Source: Devosia sp. A16
GTDB taxonomy: Bacteria; Pseudomonadota; Alphaproteobacteria; Rhizobiales; Devosiaceae
Direction of reading: 5' to 3'
Length of the DNA stretch: 64,000 bases
Assembly (NCBI RefSeq): GCF_001402915.1
Contig: NZ_CP012945.1
Location: 4,627,501-4,691,500 of the forward strand
Below, piece after piece: positions 36,669 through 45,855 of this stretch. The notes under the pieces are model-generated. The model was given only the letters and a program-made list of their open reading frames with translations, was not told the DNA's origin and searched no databases. Position numbers and translations under genes: made by a program. Each line of letters opens with the position of its first letter. The stretch's first letter is position 1.

Positions 36669-38176
36669 GCTCCGACGACCAGTACGGGGCCTTCGCGGCC
36701 GGATACGAAGCCGGCCGCGCCCAAATCGTCTTCCGGCGGGTCGTTGCCGATCTCGAGACGCCGATCGGCGCCTACCTGAAGCTGTCCGAGGGTCGCAAGA
36801 ACACCTTCCTGCTCGAAAGCGTGCAGGACGGCGCTACTGTCGGCCGCTACTCGATGATCGGGTTCGACCCCGACATCATCCTTAAGGTCGAGAAGGGCCA
36901 GGCGAGCATCAATCGCAATGCCGGCTTGACCCCCGACGCCTTCACCCCGGTCAGCGAGCCGCCGCTCGACGTGCTTCGCGCCCTTGTGGCCGAGAGCCAG
37001 GCCGAAGTGCCGCCGGGCCTGCCCTCGACCGCGGCGGGCATCTACGGCTATCTCGGCTACGACATGGTGCGCCTGATGGAGGTGCTGCCCGACCGCCACG
37101 AGGACCCGCTGGGCTTTCCCGAGGCGATCCTGATGCGGCCGACCGTGCTCGCCGTGTTCGATACGCTCAAGGACGAGCTCTACCTCACGGCGCCGGTCTA
37201 CATTCGCCCCGGCGTCAGCGCCAGGCAGGCCTGGGAAGGCGCGCAGAGCCGCATCGACGATGCGGTCGGTCGCATGGCCCGCACCCTGCCCTATACCGCG
37301 ACGCCGCCCGACATCGACGCCATTGCGGTCAGATCCAACACCAGCGTCGAGCAATACGCCCGCATGGTCGAGGACGCCAAGGAGTACATCCGCGCCGGTG
37401 ATATCTTCCAGGTGGTGCTGAGCCAGCGCTTCGAAGCGGATTTCACCCTGCCCCCGACGGCGCTCTATCGCGCCCTGCGCCGTACCAACCCCTCGCCCTA
37501 CATGTACATGCTGGATTTCGGCGATTTCGCCGTGGCGGGTTCGAGCCCGGAAATCCTGGTCAAGGTGCAGGATGGCAAGGTCAACATCCGCCCCATCGCC
37601 GGCACTCGCAAGCGCGGCGCCACGCCGACCCGCGACAAGGAACTGGCGGATGAACTGCTGAGCGATCCCAAGGAACTGGCCGAGCACCTGATGCTGCTCG
37701 ACCTCGGCCGCAACGACGTCGGCCGGGTCGCCAAGATCGGTAGCGTCGAGGTTACCGACAAGTTCTTCCTCGAATACTATTCGCACGTCATGCACATCGT
37801 CTCGAACGTCGTGGGCGACCTCGACCCGAAGTACGATTTCGTCGACGCACTGGCGGCTGGTTTCCCCGCCGGCACCGTGTCGGGGGCGCCCAAGGTGCGG
37901 GCGATGGAGATCATCGACGAGCTGGAAAAATCCCGGCGCGGCATCTATGGCGGCTGTGTCGGCTATTTCGGCGCCGACGGGACGATGGACACCTGCATCG
38001 TACTGCGCACCGCGATCGTCTCCAAAGGCAAGATTTATGTGCAGTCGGGCGCCGGCATCGTCGCCGACAGCAAGGCCGAACTGGAGCAGCTCGAGTGCGA
38101 GAACAAGGCCCGCGCCCTGTTCAGCGCCGCCGAAGAAGCGCTCCGCTATGCCGGCGAGGCGCGGGTCGGACAATGA
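36665..38176 (+). CDS. trpE: Anthranilate synthase component I
   Basis: Makes anthranilate from chorismate with ammonia supplied by TrpG. The 503-residue protein has the N-terminal feedback region (LLESVQDGATVGRYSMIGFDP; LLES is the usual Trp-binding site). The chorismate-binding domain follows (DIFQVVLSQRFEADF, RPIAGTRKRGATP, LLDLGRNDVGRVAK, PAGTVSGAPKVRAMEII, GGCVGYFGADG). It is a separate protein, unlike the fused TrpE(G) of several rhizobia. It overlaps ppiD, so no trp leader attenuator can precede it directly. Confidence 0.97.
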   Translation: MSSDDQYGAFAAGYEAGRAQIVFRRVVADLETPIGAYLKLSEGRKNTFLLESVQDGATVGRYSMIGFDPDIILKVEKGQASINRNAGLTPDAFTPVSEPPLDVLRALVAESQAEVPPGLPSTAAGIYGYLGYDMVRLMEVLPDRHEDPLGFPEAILMRPTVLAVFDTLKDELYLTAPVYIRPGVSARQAWEGAQSRIDDAVGRMARTLPYTATPPDIDAIAVRSNTSVEQYARMVEDAKEYIRAGDIFQVVLSQRFEADFTLPPTALYRALRRTNPSPYMYMLDFGDFAVAGSSPEILVKVQDGKVNIRPIAGTRKRGATPTRDKELADELLSDPKELAEHLMLLDLGRNDVGRVAKIGSVEVTDKFFLEYYSHVMHIVSNVVGDLDPKYDFVDALAAGFPAGTVSGAPKVRAMEIIDELEKSRRGIYGGCVGYFGADGTMDTCIVLRTAIVSKGKIYVQSGAGIVADSKAELEQLECENKARALFSAAEEALRYAGEARVGQ

Positions 38177-38212
38177 TCACTCTACGATGGCGAGGGCAGC
38201 TCTGATTCTGAG

Positions 38213-38232
38213 ATTTCCGCTTTCGCGGGAAT
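38213..38232. repeat. Short palindromic repeat fragment between trpE and trpG
   Basis: ATTTCCGCTTTCGCGGGAAT is an imperfect hairpin of the 'TTCCCGC-GAAA-GCGGGAA' dispersed-repeat type, in the 97-bp gap between trpE and trpG. Confidence 0.4.
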
Positions 38233-38273
38233 GACCCGGTGTTTTACATACCTCCGAGCCTGGAACCTGAGAC

Positions 38274-38870
38274 ATGCGCCTCCTCGTCATCGATAATTAC
38301 GACAGCTTCACCTATAACCTCGTCCACTTCCTGGGCGAGCTTGGCAGCGAGTCCGAAGTGTGGCGCAATGACAAGATCACCCTCGACCAGGTGGCGGAGA
38401 TCGCCCCGGAGGCGATCGTGCTGTCGCCTGGTCCGGCAACCCCCGATACCGCTGGCATCTGCCTCGGCCTGATCGATCGCTTCGCGCCGACGACGCCGAT
38501 CCTCGGCGTGTGCCTCGGTCACCAGGCGCTCGGCCAGGCCATGGGCGGCGAAGTGATCCGCGCCCCGCACCTGATGCATGGCAAGACATCGAAGATCAAT
38601 CACACCGGCAAAGGCCTGTTCCGTGGCCTCAATGCCGGCTTCGAGGCAACCCGCTACCATTCGCTGATCGTGCGGCCGGAGAGCCTGCCCGATGCGCTGG
38701 AGGTTACTGCCTCCACCGATGACGGGCTGATCATGGGCATGCAGCATCGGCGTTACCCGAGCCATGGCGTGCAGTTTCACCCCGAGAGCATCGCGTCGGA
38801 AAACGGCCACGCGATCCTGCAGAACTTCCTCAACCTCGCCCGCGACTTCAACCTCAGGAAGGCCGCGTGA
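38274..38870 (+). CDS. trpG: Anthranilate synthase component II (glutamine amidotransferase)
   Basis: Supplies ammonia to TrpE by hydrolysing glutamine. The 198-residue class I amidotransferase has VIDNYDSFTYNLVHFLGELG, LSPGPATPDTAG, the catalytic Cys in LGVCLGHQALGQAMGGEV, and His/Glu in GVQFHPESIAS. The same subunit could also serve aminodeoxychorismate synthase (PabA), a common double role. Its stop TGA overlaps the trpD ATG by one base. Confidence 0.95.
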   Translation: MRLLVIDNYDSFTYNLVHFLGELGSESEVWRNDKITLDQVAEIAPEAIVLSPGPATPDTAGICLGLIDRFAPTTPILGVCLGHQALGQAMGGEVIRAPHLMHGKTSKINHTGKGLFRGLNAGFEATRYHSLIVRPESLPDALEVTASTDDGLIMGMQHRRYPSHGVQFHPESIASENGHAILQNFLNLARDFNLRKAA

Positions 38871-39886
38871 TGGACATCAAGGCAGCTCTCAACAAGATCG
38901 CCTCGCGCCAGGATCTGACCGGCGAGGAAATGCGATCGGTGATGACCACGATCATGGACGGCGAAGCGACGCCGAGCCAGATCGGCGCCTTCCTGATGGG
39001 CATGCGGGTGAAGGGTGAGACAGTGGGCGAGATCGCCGCCGCGGTCTCCATCCTGCGCGCCAAGATGGTGCCGGTGACGGTCGATGCGCCCGACAGCGTC
39101 GTCGACATCGTCGGCACCGGCGGCGACGGGGCGGAAACCCTCAACATCTCGACCGCCACCTCTATCGTCGCGGCGGCAGCGGGCATTCCGGTGGCCAAGC
39201 ATGGCAACCGCGCGCTGAGCTCGAAATCCGGCGCTTCCGATGTGCTGCAGGCACTGGGCATCAAGATCGATATCGGGCCGGACAAGATCAGCCAGTGCAT
39301 TCGCGAGGCCGGTATCGGCTTCATGTTCGCGCCGGCGCACCACCCGGCGATGAAACATGTCGGCCCCGCCCGCATGGAGATGGGCACCCGCACGATGTTC
39401 AACCTCCTGGGGCCGCAGTCGAACCCGGCGGGAGCGCGCCGTTACATGCTGGGCGTCTACGACAAGAAATGGGTCGAACCGGTCGCCGCGGCGCTGCTGG
39501 CCAACCGGGCCATCTCGGCCTGGGTGGTGCACGGCGCCGACGGGCTCGACGAACTCTCGACCACCGGGCCGAGCTTCGTTGCCTCGATCAAAGGCGGCGA
39601 CCTGCGCAGTTTCGAGATCACCCCGGAAGATGCCGGCCTGCCGCGCGCCAAAATGGCTGACCTCAAGGGCGCCGACCCCGCCTACAATGCGTCGCGGCTG
39701 CGCGGCCTGCTGGATGGCGTGAAGGACCCCTATCGCGACGTCGTGCTGCTCAATGCAGCTGCCGCCTTCATCGTCGCCGGCCGCGCCGACACGCTGAAGC
39801 TCGGCGCCGAACTCGCCGCTCGCGAGATCGACTCCGGCCGCGCCAAACTGACGCTCGACAAACTCATCTCCGTATCGAACAGCTGA
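38870..39886 (+). CDS. trpD: Anthranilate phosphoribosyltransferase
   Basis: Joins anthranilate to PRPP. The 338-residue protein has the N-terminal helical domain (LNKIASRQDLTGEEMRSVMTTIMDGEATPSQIGAFLMGMRVKGET) and the PRPP-site motifs DIVGTGGDGAETLNIST and KHGNRALSSKSGASDVLQALG. FAPAHHPAMKHVGPARMEMGTRTMFNLLGP comes later. I start at ATG 38870, overlapping the trpG stop; a GTG three bases earlier is possible. trpC follows 3 bp after. Confidence 0.97.
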   Translation: MDIKAALNKIASRQDLTGEEMRSVMTTIMDGEATPSQIGAFLMGMRVKGETVGEIAAAVSILRAKMVPVTVDAPDSVVDIVGTGGDGAETLNISTATSIVAAAAGIPVAKHGNRALSSKSGASDVLQALGIKIDIGPDKISQCIREAGIGFMFAPAHHPAMKHVGPARMEMGTRTMFNLLGPQSNPAGARRYMLGVYDKKWVEPVAAALLANRAISAWVVHGADGLDELSTTGPSFVASIKGGDLRSFEITPEDAGLPRAKMADLKGADPAYNASRLRGLLDGVKDPYRDVVLLNAAAAFIVAGRADTLKLGAELAAREIDSGRAKLTLDKLISVSNS

Positions 39887-39889
39887 CCC

Positions 39890-40681
39890 ATGTCCGACAT
39901 CCTTTCCCAGATCGAAGTCTACAAGCGCGAGGAAATCGCCGCGGCGAAAACCCTCCGGCCGTGGAACGAGGTGGTTGCCGAAGCCCATGACGCACCGCCG
40001 GTGCGGCGGTTCCTGTCGGCTCTGAAGAAAAAGCGGGCGGACAACCAGTTCGCTCTGATCGCCGAGGTCAAGAAGGCGAGCCCGTCCAAGGGGCTGATCC
40101 GTCCCGATTTCAACCCGGCCGAGATTGCCCGGGCCTACGAGCTGGGCGGCGCCGCCTGTCTTTCCGTGCTTACCGATCGGCCGAGCTTCCAGGGTGCAGC
40201 CGGCTATCTGATCGAAGCGCGCAACGCCACCAAGCTGCCGGTGCTGCGCAAGGACTTCCTGTTCGAGACCTATCAGGTCGCCGAGAGCCGTGCCTGGGGC
40301 GCCGACTGCATCCTGGTCATCCTCGCCGCGGTCAATGACGACACGGCGCGCTACCTGCTCGACGCCGCCGAGGAATGGCGGATGGATGCGCTGGTGGAGG
40401 TGCACGACCAGATCGAGCTCGACCGAGCGCTGGGGCTGAATGCCGAATTCATCGGCATCAATAACCGCAACCTTCGCACCTTCGAGACCACCCTCAACAC
40501 CTCGCTGACCCTCGCCGGCGGCGTGCCGCAGGGGGTGCATCTGGTGTCCGAGAGCGGCGTCAACACCCATGCCGACCTCCAGAAGCTCGAGCATGCCGGC
40601 ATCGGCACCTTCCTCGTCGGCGAGAGCCTGATGCGCCAGGACGACGTTACCGCCGCGACCATCAAGCTGCTGCACGGCTGA
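39890..40681 (+). CDS. trpC: Indole-3-glycerol phosphate synthase
   Basis: Closes the indole ring in tryptophan synthesis. The 263-residue TIM barrel shows [29 protein letters not shown] (catalytic Lys), [52 protein letters not shown] and [18 protein letters not shown]. It is a monofunctional TrpC, without a fused TrpF. Its stop overlaps the moaC ATG by one base. trpF, trpB and trpA are not in the window. Confidence 0.97.
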   Translation: MSDILSQIEVYKREEIAAAKTLRPWNEVVAEAHDAPPVRRFLSALKKKRADNQFALIAEVKKASPSKGLIRPDFNPAEIARAYELGGAACLSVLTDRPSFQGAAGYLIEARNATKLPVLRKDFLFETYQVAESRAWGADCILVILAAVNDDTARYLLDAAEEWRMDALVEVHDQIELDRALGLNAEFIGINNRNLRTFETTLNTSLTLAGGVPQGVHLVSESGVNTHADLQKLEHAGIGTFLVGESLMRQDDVTAATIKLLHG

Positions 40682-41145
40682 TGGCGCTCACCCACCTCAA
40701 CCAGCGGGGGGAAGCGCATATCGTCGATATCGGCGACAAGGCCACGACGCGCCGGCGCGCGGTGGCCACGGCGCGGCTCGAAGCCAAGCCGGAGACGGTG
40801 GCGCTGATCCTCGGCGGCGAGCTGAAGAAGGGCGACGCGCTGGCCGTGGCCCGCATCGCCGGCATCATGGCGGCCAAGAAAACCGCCGAGCTGATCCCGC
40901 TCTGCCACCCGATCCCGCTCACCAGCGTAACCGTCGAGATAGAAGCGGACGGCCCTGCCCTGCTGGTGACGGCGACGGCCGAGACGACGGCGCAGACCGG
41001 CGTCGAGATGGAGGCGATGACCGCGGCCTCGGTCGCGGCGCTGACGCTCTACGACATGGCCAAGTCGCATGATCGCGCCATGCGGGTGACCGCCATCCAG
41101 CTCGAAGAAAAGTCGGGCGGCAAGTCGGGCGATTTCCACCGATGA
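40681..41145 (+). CDS. moaC: Cyclic pyranopterin monophosphate synthase
   Basis: Second enzyme of molybdopterin synthesis, acting after MoaA. The 154-residue protein has the family blocks VDIGDKATTRRRAVATARL, AGIMAAKKTAELIPLCHPIPL (with Lys and His), ETTAQTGVEMEAMTAASVAALTLYDMAKSHDRAM and EEKSGGKSGDF. It is coupled to trpC upstream (TGATG) and to moeA downstream (four-base overlap). Confidence 0.97.
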   Translation: MALTHLNQRGEAHIVDIGDKATTRRRAVATARLEAKPETVALILGGELKKGDALAVARIAGIMAAKKTAELIPLCHPIPLTSVTVEIEADGPALLVTATAETTAQTGVEMEAMTAASVAALTLYDMAKSHDRAMRVTAIQLEEKSGGKSGDFHR

Positions 41146-42347
41146 TGCCGGTCGACGAAGCCATCGAGCGGGTCTTCCGCAAGCTTCCACGACTCGGCAG
41201 CGAGACGGTGCCGCTCTCTGGCGCGCATCGCCGGGTGTTGGCCCAGCCCTTGGTGGCGCGCCACAGTCAGCCGCCATTCGATGCCAGCGCCATGGACGGT
41301 TATGCCGTGCGCGCCGCTGAGGTGATTCCCGGCCGGCCGCTGAAGCTGGCGGGTACGTCGCAGGCCGGCGCGCGCTTCGTCGGCATGATGGAGCATGGCC
41401 AATGCGTCCGCATCTTCACCGGCGCGCCACTGCCGATCGGCGCCGATGCGGTGATCATGCAGGAAGAAGCGACGGCCAAGGGCAATCAGATCAGTTTCGA
41501 GAAGGTGCCCCCGGTCGGCCAGAGCGTCCGCAAAGCCGGTTTCGATTTTCGACGCGGCGCAGAATTGCTGCCGGCCGGCGTGGCGCTTACTCCGGCGATG
41601 CTCAACCTCGCGGCCTCGGCCAATCATCCTGCCCTGACCGTGACGCGCCGGCCGACGATCGCCGTGCTGGCGACCGGCGACGAGCTGGTGCCGCCCGGCA
41701 CGCCGCTCGGCCCCGACCAGATCATCGCTTCCAACAGCTACGGCCTGATCCCTCTCCTCTCGCCCTGGGCCGAGCAGGTGATCGACCTGGGCATCGTCGC
41801 CGACGACAAGGATAGGCTCGAGGCCGCTCTGCTGGCGGCCTTCGACCAGGGCGTCGACATGCTGGTCACCACTGGCGGCGCCAGCGTCGGCGAGCGCGAC
41901 TATGTGCAGGAGGTGCTGCGCGACCTCGGCGTCGAGGTGGATTTCTGGAAGCTCAGGATGCGGCCCGGCAAGCCCTTGATGTTCGGCACGCGCGGCAAGA
42001 CGCTGGTGTTCGGCCTGCCGGGCAACCCGGTCTCGGCGCTGGTGACCGCGACGGTGATTCTGAAACCGGCGCTGAGGGCCATGACCGGACATATCGATCC
42101 GTTCTGGCCGCGCATTGGCGTACCCACCCTGCTCGGCCTGCCGCCGAACGGCCCACGCCGCCATTTCATGCGGGCGACTCTCAGCCGCAACGATATCGGC
42201 TTCATGCAGGTCGAGCCGATCTTCGAGACCGACTCGAGCCACTCGACCTCGTTGGCGCTGGCCGATGCCCTTATCGTGGTGCCGGAGGATTCGCCCGGGG
42301 TGCCGCCGGGCGAGATCGTCGACGTGATCCCCCTCAGCTGGGGCTAG
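41142..42347 (+). CDS. moeA: Molybdopterin molybdenumtransferase
   Basis: Inserts molybdate into adenylylated molybdopterin. The 401-residue protein has FDASAMDGYAVRA, the IFTGAPLPIGADAVIMQEE segment, VLATGDELVPPGTPLGPDQIIASNSYGL, TTGGASVGERDYVQE and KLRMRPGKPLMFG, plus VFGLPGNPVSALVT. Translation starts at ATG 41142 or the next ATG. It ends the ppiD-trp-mo group; a palindromic repeat follows. Confidence 0.96.
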   Translation: MMPVDEAIERVFRKLPRLGSETVPLSGAHRRVLAQPLVARHSQPPFDASAMDGYAVRAAEVIPGRPLKLAGTSQAGARFVGMMEHGQCVRIFTGAPLPIGADAVIMQEEATAKGNQISFEKVPPVGQSVRKAGFDFRRGAELLPAGVALTPAMLNLAASANHPALTVTRRPTIAVLATGDELVPPGTPLGPDQIIASNSYGLIPLLSPWAEQVIDLGIVADDKDRLEAALLAAFDQGVDMLVTTGGASVGERDYVQEVLRDLGVEVDFWKLRMRPGKPLMFGTRGKTLVFGLPGNPVSALVTATVILKPALRAMTGHIDPFWPRIGVPTLLGLPPNGPRRHFMRATLSRNDIGFMQVEPIFETDSSHSTSLALADALIVVPEDSPGVPPGEIVDVIPLSWG

Positions 42348-42380
42348 CTCAAGGCTCCGCCTCAGGGCTGGCACGTGTTG

Positions 42381-42488
42381 CCCCCCACCCCTGTCCCCTC
42401 CCCGCAAGGGGGAGGGAGACCCTCACACTGACATCGCGGTTCCGTCGTCTCCCTCCCCGTTGCGGGAGGGATCAAGCGTGGGGGTCGG
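42381..42488. repeat. Palindromic intergenic repeat between moeA and cysW
   Basis: Left CCCCCACCCCTGTCCCCTCC...AGGGGGAGGGAGA and right TCTCCCTCCCCGTTGCGGGAGGGATCAAGCGTGGGGG are imperfect reverse complements. It lies between convergent moeA and cysW, where a cysA gene might have been expected. Confidence 0.65.
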
Positions 42489-42517
42489 CGAGCGTCAACG
42501 TGGCAATGGTAGCCGAA

Positions 42518-43363
42518 CTAGTGCCCGGTCTTCCGCTCCAGCACCGACTTGAGCACGATGGTGATCACTGCCAGCAGTGCCAGGGTCGAGGCAGCGGCAA
42601 AGGCGCCGGTGACGTTGAAATCGTTGAACAGCAGTTCGATCTGCAGCGGCAACGTGTTGGTCTGACCCCGGATGGCACCGGAAACCACCGACACCGCGCC
42701 GAACTCGCCGATGACGCGGGCATTGCACAACACCGCGCCATAAAGCAGCGCCCAGCGGATATTGGGCAGGGTCACGTGCCAGAAGATCTGCCGGCCGTTG
42801 GCGCCCAGCGACAGCGCCGCCTCTTCGTCTTCGCCGCCCTGCTGCTGCATTAGCGGGATCAGTTCGCGCGCCACGAATGGCGAGGTGACGAAGAGCGAGA
42901 CGAGGAAGATCGCCCACACCGTGAACATCAGCTTGAGGTCGAACTCAGCCAGCAAGGGGCCGAGCAGCCCCTGCCCGCCATAGAGGAAAAGATAGATCAC
43001 GCCGGCGACGATCGGGCTCACCGAGAACGGGATCTCGATGAAGGTGATCAGCAGACGCTTGCCGCGAAACTCGTAGCGGGTCACCAGCCAGGCTGCGGCA
43101 ATGCCGAATCCGACATTGATCGGCACCACGACGATCGCCGCCAGCACCGTGAGGAAGATGGCGTGCAGAGTCTCGGGCTCGACGATGTTGGCAAGATAGA
43201 CGCCTACGCCCTCGCGGAACCCCGTGACGACGATCAGCACCAGCGGCACCAGCAGCACCACGCCGGCCATCAGATAGGCGAGACCGATGAGCCCCCACGC
43301 CACCGCCGATTGCGGGTGGCGCGGGTCGGCCGGCAGTGACGCGTCAGCGGGATTTATCTGCAT
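42518..43363 (-). CDS. cysW: Sulfate/thiosulfate ABC transporter permease CysW
   Basis: Inner-membrane permease for sulfate import, 281 residues and six helices. The ABC-permease EAA-type loop is present (DEEAALSLGANGRQIFWHVTLPNIRWALLYG), and NARVIGEFGAVSVVSGAIRG is a CysT/CysW signature. Its start overlaps the end of cysT by 20 bp. The ATP-binding protein CysA is missing next to it; the gene instead faces a repeat and moeA. The system must borrow an ATPase from elsewhere. Confidence 0.93.
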   Translation of the reverse strand: MQINPADASLPADPRHPQSAVAWGLIGLAYLMAGVVLLVPLVLIVVTGFREGVGVYLANIVEPETLHAIFLTVLAAIVVVPINVGFGIAAAWLVTRYEFRGKRLLITFIEIPFSVSPIVAGVIYLFLYGGQGLLGPLLAEFDLKLMFTVWAIFLVSLFVTSPFVARELIPLMQQQGGEDEEAALSLGANGRQIFWHVTLPNIRWALLYGAVLCNARVIGEFGAVSVVSGAIRGQTNTLPLQIELLFNDFNVTGAFAAASTLALLAVITIVLKSVLERKTGH

Positions 43364-44246
43364 AGCGAAGCTGCCAGGCCTGAAGCAGGTTGGTGAGGAA
43401 CAGCGTGACGAACGCCGTGACGAGCAGCACGGTCGCGAGCGCCGCGGCGGCCGGATAGTTGTGCTCGTCGAGCCGGATGAAGATCAGCAGCGAGACGATC
43501 TCGGTCATCCCCGGCAGATTGCCGGCGATGAACACCACCGCGCCGAACTCGCCGATGGCCCGGGCGAAGCACAGCACCACGCCGGTGGTGAACGCCGGCA
43601 GGATCAGTGGCAGGATCACCCTCGAGAACACCTGCAGCGGCTTTGCGCCGAGCAGCCGCGCCGCCTCCTGTACGTCCTCGGGAATGTCCTCCAGCACCGG
43701 CTGTACGGTGCGGACCACGAAAGGCAGCGAGGTGAACGCCATGGCGACGATGATACCGAGCTGGGCGTGGGTGACGGTGATCCCCAGCGGCACCAGGATC
43801 TGCCCATACCAGCCGGCCGGACCGAACAGCGTCACCAGGGCCAGCCCGGCAACAGCCGTCGGCAGAGCGAACGGCAGGTCGACCAGCCCGTCGATTATCC
43901 GTTTGCCCGGGAACTCGTAGCGCACCAGCACCCAGGCCAGCAGCAGGCCGAAAAAGCCGTTGAACACAGCAGCGGCGGCAGCGGACGAGAACGTGATCCA
44001 GTAAGCCGAGACGGCGCGCGGCGATGAGACGATGCGCCAGAACTCCGGCCAGCCGAGGCTGAAGGTCTTGAGCAGCATCGCCGCGAGCGGCAACGCCACG
44101 ATCAGCACGAGGTAGAGCGTAGTGATGCCGAAGGTGAGGCCGAAGCCCGGCAACAGATGCCTGCGCCTGGGTCTCGCCGCTCGTTTCGGACGCGCTGCAA
44201 TTGCGACGGCGCGGGGGGTATCCCGCGCCGTTTCGAGGATGCTCAA
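43344..44246 (-). CDS. cysT: Sulfate/thiosulfate ABC transporter permease CysT
   Basis: Partner permease of CysW, about 300 residues. A basic N-terminus (RPKRAARPRRRHLLPGFGL) leads into six helices, with the EAA loop EDVQEAARLLGAKPLQVFSRVILPLILPAF and ARAIGEFGAVVFIAGNLPG. No ATG fits: TTG at 44244-44246 starts 11 bp after the cysP stop and gives a reasonable N-terminus. An in-frame reading further upstream would overlap the end of cysP. Confidence 0.9.
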   Translation of the reverse strand: MSILETARDTPRAVAIAARPKRAARPRRRHLLPGFGLTFGITTLYLVLIVALPLAAMLLKTFSLGWPEFWRIVSSPRAVSAYWITFSSAAAAAVFNGFFGLLLAWVLVRYEFPGKRIIDGLVDLPFALPTAVAGLALVTLFGPAGWYGQILVPLGITVTHAQLGIIVAMAFTSLPFVVRTVQPVLEDIPEDVQEAARLLGAKPLQVFSRVILPLILPAFTTGVVLCFARAIGEFGAVVFIAGNLPGMTEIVSLLIFIRLDEHNYPAAAALATVLLVTAFVTLFLTNLLQAWQLRYADKSR

Positions 44247-44257
44247 TGGTCCGGGCC

Positions 44258-45256
44258 CTACTGGTTCAGGAAGACCTTGTCGAGCAGGCCGCCCTCGGCA
44301 AAGTGGTCGGCCTTGATCTTGTCCCAACCACCGAACACGTCCTCGACGGTCACGAGGCGAACCTCGGGGAACTGTCCCTTGTACTTCTCCACGGCCGCGG
44401 CCTCATGCACGCGGTGAAAGAACGAGCCGGCAATGTCCTGCCCCTCGGGCGAGTAGAGGTAGTTGAGATAGGCCGTGGCAATGTCGCGGGTGCCGCGCTT
44501 GTCCACCACCTTGTCAACCACAGCGACCGGGAACTCGGCCAGGAGACTCACCGACGGGATCACCGCGTCATACTGGTCTTCACCGAGTTGCTTGATGGTG
44601 CCCAGCACTTCGGCCTCGAAGGTGATCAGCACGTCGCCGATCTTGTTCTCGACGAACGTGGTGGTGGCAGCACGACCGCCGGTCTCGAACACCGGAACGT
44701 TGGCGAACACCTTCTTGAGGTACTCCTCGATCTTGGCCTCGTCCCCGGCAAACGCCTCGGTCGCCCAGGCGCGCGCCGCGAGGTAGGTGTAGCGGCCATT
44801 GCCGGAAGTCTTGGGGTTCGGGAAGATGATCTTGACGTCGTCGCGGGCGAGGTCGGCCCAGTCCTTGATGCCCTTGGGATTGCCCTCGCGCACGAGGAAC
44901 GCCGGCAGCGAGTAGAAGGGCGACGCGTTGTTCTCGAACTTCGTCTTCCAGTCGGCGGCAACGAACTCGCCCTTGGCGAGCGTGTCGACGTCGATCACCT
45001 GGTTGAAGGTGACGACGTCGGCTTCGAGCCCTTCGAGGATCAGGCCGGCCTGCTTGGACGAGCCGGCATGCGACTGGTTGACCTTCACGTCCGTCCCGGC
45101 CGAAGCCTTGTAGGAGGGTACGAACTTGGCGTTCACCGCGTCGAACAGCTCGCGCGAAATGTCGTAGGAGACGTTGAGGATCTCGGTGGTCTGCGCCAGT
45201 ACCGGCGCGGTTCCCAACACAATGGCGGCAACGGCCGCAGTGAAAAGCTTGTTCAT
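44258..45256 (-). CDS. Periplasmic sulfate-binding protein
   Basis: Captures sulfate or thiosulfate for the CysTW permease. The 332-residue protein has a signal peptide (MNKLFTAAVAAIVLGTAPVLA-QT) followed by the Sbp/CysP signature ILNVSYDISRELFDAVNAKFVP. VNQSHAGSSKQAGLILEGLEADVVTFNQVIDVD (Ser/Gly ligand loops) and NPKTSGNGRYTYLAA come later. Sbp (sulfate) and CysP (thiosulfate) cannot be told apart by eye. ATG 45254-45256 is used. It heads a binding protein-cysT-cysW unit. Confidence 0.94.
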   Translation of the reverse strand: MNKLFTAAVAAIVLGTAPVLAQTTEILNVSYDISRELFDAVNAKFVPSYKASAGTDVKVNQSHAGSSKQAGLILEGLEADVVTFNQVIDVDTLAKGEFVAADWKTKFENNASPFYSLPAFLVREGNPKGIKDWADLARDDVKIIFPNPKTSGNGRYTYLAARAWATEAFAGDEAKIEEYLKKVFANVPVFETGGRAATTTFVENKIGDVLITFEAEVLGTIKQLGEDQYDAVIPSVSLLAEFPVAVVDKVVDKRGTRDIATAYLNYLYSPEGQDIAGSFFHRVHEAAAVEKYKGQFPEVRLVTVEDVFGGWDKIKADHFAEGGLLDKVFLNQ

Positions 45257-45440
45257 TATGCCCCAGCGGAAAAATCGGAGTGAACCGAGGATTCGGTGAG
45301 GCGACAAACACCAGGGACGAGGCCGGGGTCAAAGCCTAGTGCGTTGATCTGGAGGACTTATTCCCCACTGGCGAGGCAAAGAGCATCGTGTTGCGCTGGA
45401 CTGGGCGCCAGCGCAACGTCATTTCCGACCGGCTGCGGCG

Positions 45441-45596
45441 TCAGCGGCTGATGGCGTGGTACTGCCGGGGGTCGATGCCGAGCGTACGCAGGTCGCGGGC
45501 ATTGGGCGTGCGGCTCTCATGCGTCGCCGCGGCGGCGGCATTGGCGGCGCCGAACATGTTGAACAGATCGCGGAACAGGCTGGGCTTGCGGGTCAT
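45441..45596 (-). CDS. DUF1127-like small protein
   Basis: A 51-residue protein read directly from the minus strand: ATG 45594-45596 with AAAGGACC just upstream, stop at 45441-45443. It starts MTRKPSLFRDLFNMFG, has an Ala-rich middle, and ends NARDLRTLGIDPRQYHAISR. The C-terminal R/D-x-L-x-x-LGI-D-P-x-x-x-x-x-I pattern is that of small DUF1127/YjiS-like proteins of Rhizobiales, some of which bind RNA and affect metabolism. It stands alone between the sulfate genes and tctA. Function here is unknown. Confidence 0.6.
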   Translation of the reverse strand: MTRKPSLFRDLFNMFGAANAAAAATHESRTPNARDLRTLGIDPRQYHAISR

Positions 45597-45695
45597 CTGA
45601 AGGTCCTTTCGTCCCCTTCAAGATGGGAAGGCTTGCCTGCCTCCGGCAGTAGGGCCGACGGCAGGCAAGCCATGCGCCTGTTGCAGGCTTCGTTA

Positions 45696-45825
45696 TCCTC
45701 CCCCGCGTGGCGGGGGAGGGGGACCAGCGAAGCTGGTGTAGGGGGAAGCCAGACTCACGGCGACTCTTCTCGCCCCCTCCACCACCCTTCGGGTGGTCCC
45801 CCTCCCCCGCCACGCGGGGGAGGAT
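45696..45825. repeat. 130-bp inverted repeat with ~31-bp near-perfect arms
   Basis: The arm at 45696-45726 (ATCCTCCCCCGCGTGGCGGG and onward) is matched by its reverse complement at 45794-45825, with a single-base length difference. Each arm is itself a short palindrome. It lies between the DUF1127-like gene and the end of tctA. The compact arms and clean ends resemble a small non-coding mobile element. Confidence 0.82.
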
Positions 45826-45855
45826 CACGGAGAGGCCAGTGATCGTCCAATTCGC

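Noticed and set aside
38777-40675. A 632-codon frame on minus across trpD and trpC
   Set aside because: It spans two well-defined genes and a gene boundary on the other strand and has no domain.
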